Shown piece by piece: positions 4,898 to 5,295 of a stretch of DNA of 5,295 nt. The notes under the pieces were generated by a model. It did no database searches, was not told the DNA's origin, and saw only the letters and a program-made list of their open reading frames with translations. Made by a program: the position numbers and the translations under genes. Each line of letters begins with the position of its first letter. Positions within the stretch are counted from its first letter, which is position 1. The DNA comes from Sphingomonadaceae bacterium (GTDB lineage: Bacteria; Pseudomonadota; Alphaproteobacteria; Sphingomonadales; Sphingomonadaceae), in contig JAGREF010000193.1 of assembly GCA_020446665.1 (NCBI GenBank), positions 1 to 5,295 of the forward strand. The letters are read 5' to 3'.

Positions 4898-5295
4898 TTA
4901 ACCCAGCGCCTCCCGCGCAACCTCCCGCCAGCCGATATCGCGGCGGCAGAAGCCGGTGGGGAAGTTCACTTCATCCACGGCCTTGTAGGCGGCGGCCTGC
5001 GCTGTGGTGACATTCTCGCCCAGCGCAGTGACATTGAGCACGCGCCCGCCATTGGCGACCAGTTGTGCGCCGTCCAGCTTCGTCCCCGCATGGAAGATTT
5101 TCGCGCCATCCGCTTCGGCCGCGCCCAGATCAATCGTGCCGCCCTTTTCCGGTGTACCCGGATAGCCATTGGCGGCCATCACCACGGTCAGCGCAGTCTC
5201 ACGGCGCATCTTCGCACGTTGGGCAGAGCCAAGGCGGTTTTCCGCACAGGCGAGCAGCAATTCGCCCAGATCGCTCTCCAGCCGCATCATCAGCA
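4898..5295 (-). CDS. purD: Phosphoribosylamine--glycine ligase, C-terminal part (partial, 5' end outside window)
   Basis: The last 132 codons of PurD (GAR synthetase), which joins 5-phosphoribosylamine and glycine using ATP in the second step of de novo purine synthesis in the cytoplasm. The visible part begins L-M-M-R-L-E-S-D-L, at the end of the ATP-grasp domain, where this motif is typical. It is followed by the GARS C-terminal domain: V-V-M-A-A-N-G-Y-P, I-F-H-A-G-T-K-L-D-G, N-G-G-R-V-L-N-V-T-A-L-G, and a closing F-C-R-R-D-I-G-W-R. These match the E. coli protein motif by motif (F-H-A-G-T, G-G-R-V-L, F-C-R-K-D-I-G-W-R). The protein ends normally at TAA (4900-4898) a few bases from the convergent terminator. 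The N-terminal two thirds, including most of the ATP-grasp domain, lie beyond base 5295. No sign of frameshift or damage in the visible part. Confidence 0.95.
   Translation of the reverse strand, partial: LMMRLESDLGELLLACAENRLGSAQRAKMRRETALTVVMAANGYPGTPEKGGTIDLGAAEADGAKIFHAGTKLDGAQLVANGGRVLNVTALGENVTTAQAAAYKAVDEVNFPTGFCRRDIGWREVAREALG

Noticed and set aside
1..5295. Search for CRISPR, tRNA, rRNA, insertion sequence ends or a defence/toxin-antitoxin system
   Set aside because: No regularly spaced direct repeats, no cloverleaf or rRNA-like sequence, no transposase motifs and no paired small toxin-antitoxin frames were seen. All coding space is accounted for by housekeeping or hypothetical chromosomal genes.

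Overview
The window looks like a piece of an alphaproteobacterial chromosome, most likely from the Sphingomonadales (Erythrobacter/Novosphingobium type). The grounds are GC-rich coding with strong third-position G/C preference, a SUF operon ending in sufS, a DUF59 gene and an A-type carrier gene, and a GARS-C (PurD) sequence close to the proteobacterial consensus. The order-level assignment is inference from gene content and style, not from a database match. No mobile element, CRISPR array, tRNA or rRNA gene was seen, and no abrupt base-composition break that would suggest recent transfer.

Region 1 (1-984, plus strand) is the 3' end of a SUF iron-sulfur cluster assembly operon. It holds the last 41 codons of the cysteine desulfurase SufS, a DUF59/SufT-like protein and a SufA/IscA-type carrier. 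Each gene overlaps the next at its stop/start codons, so they are probably translationally coupled. SufS supplies sulfur, the upstream scaffold (outside the window) builds the cluster, and the DUF59 and A-type proteins help mature or deliver it. A GC-rich hairpin at 998-1018 closes the operon and separates it from a convergent gene.

Region 2 (1026-3179, minus strand) reads right to left. It has an EI24-family multi-pass membrane protein, a small lipoprotein whose start overlaps the EI24 stop by 8 bases, a short hairpin with a T-run, and a 313-residue protein of unknown function built from repeated helix-loop-helix modules. The first two clearly form a unit; the third may have its own transcript.

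Region 3 (3180-4897) begins with a 99-base divergent intergenic region. It is followed on the plus strand by a PfkB-family kinase of the adenosine kinase type and, one base after its stop codon, by an uncharacterised two-helix membrane protein that appears to start with TTG. A strong long-stem hairpin (4856-4891) ends this unit. It also lies just past the stop codon of the convergent purD gene, whose C-terminal third fills the right edge of the window.

Most of this is housekeeping DNA. The least explained items are the modular 313-residue protein, the lipoprotein paired with the EI24 protein, and the membrane protein attached to the kinase gene. I found no convincing evidence for a novel defence, mobile or RNA-based system here.
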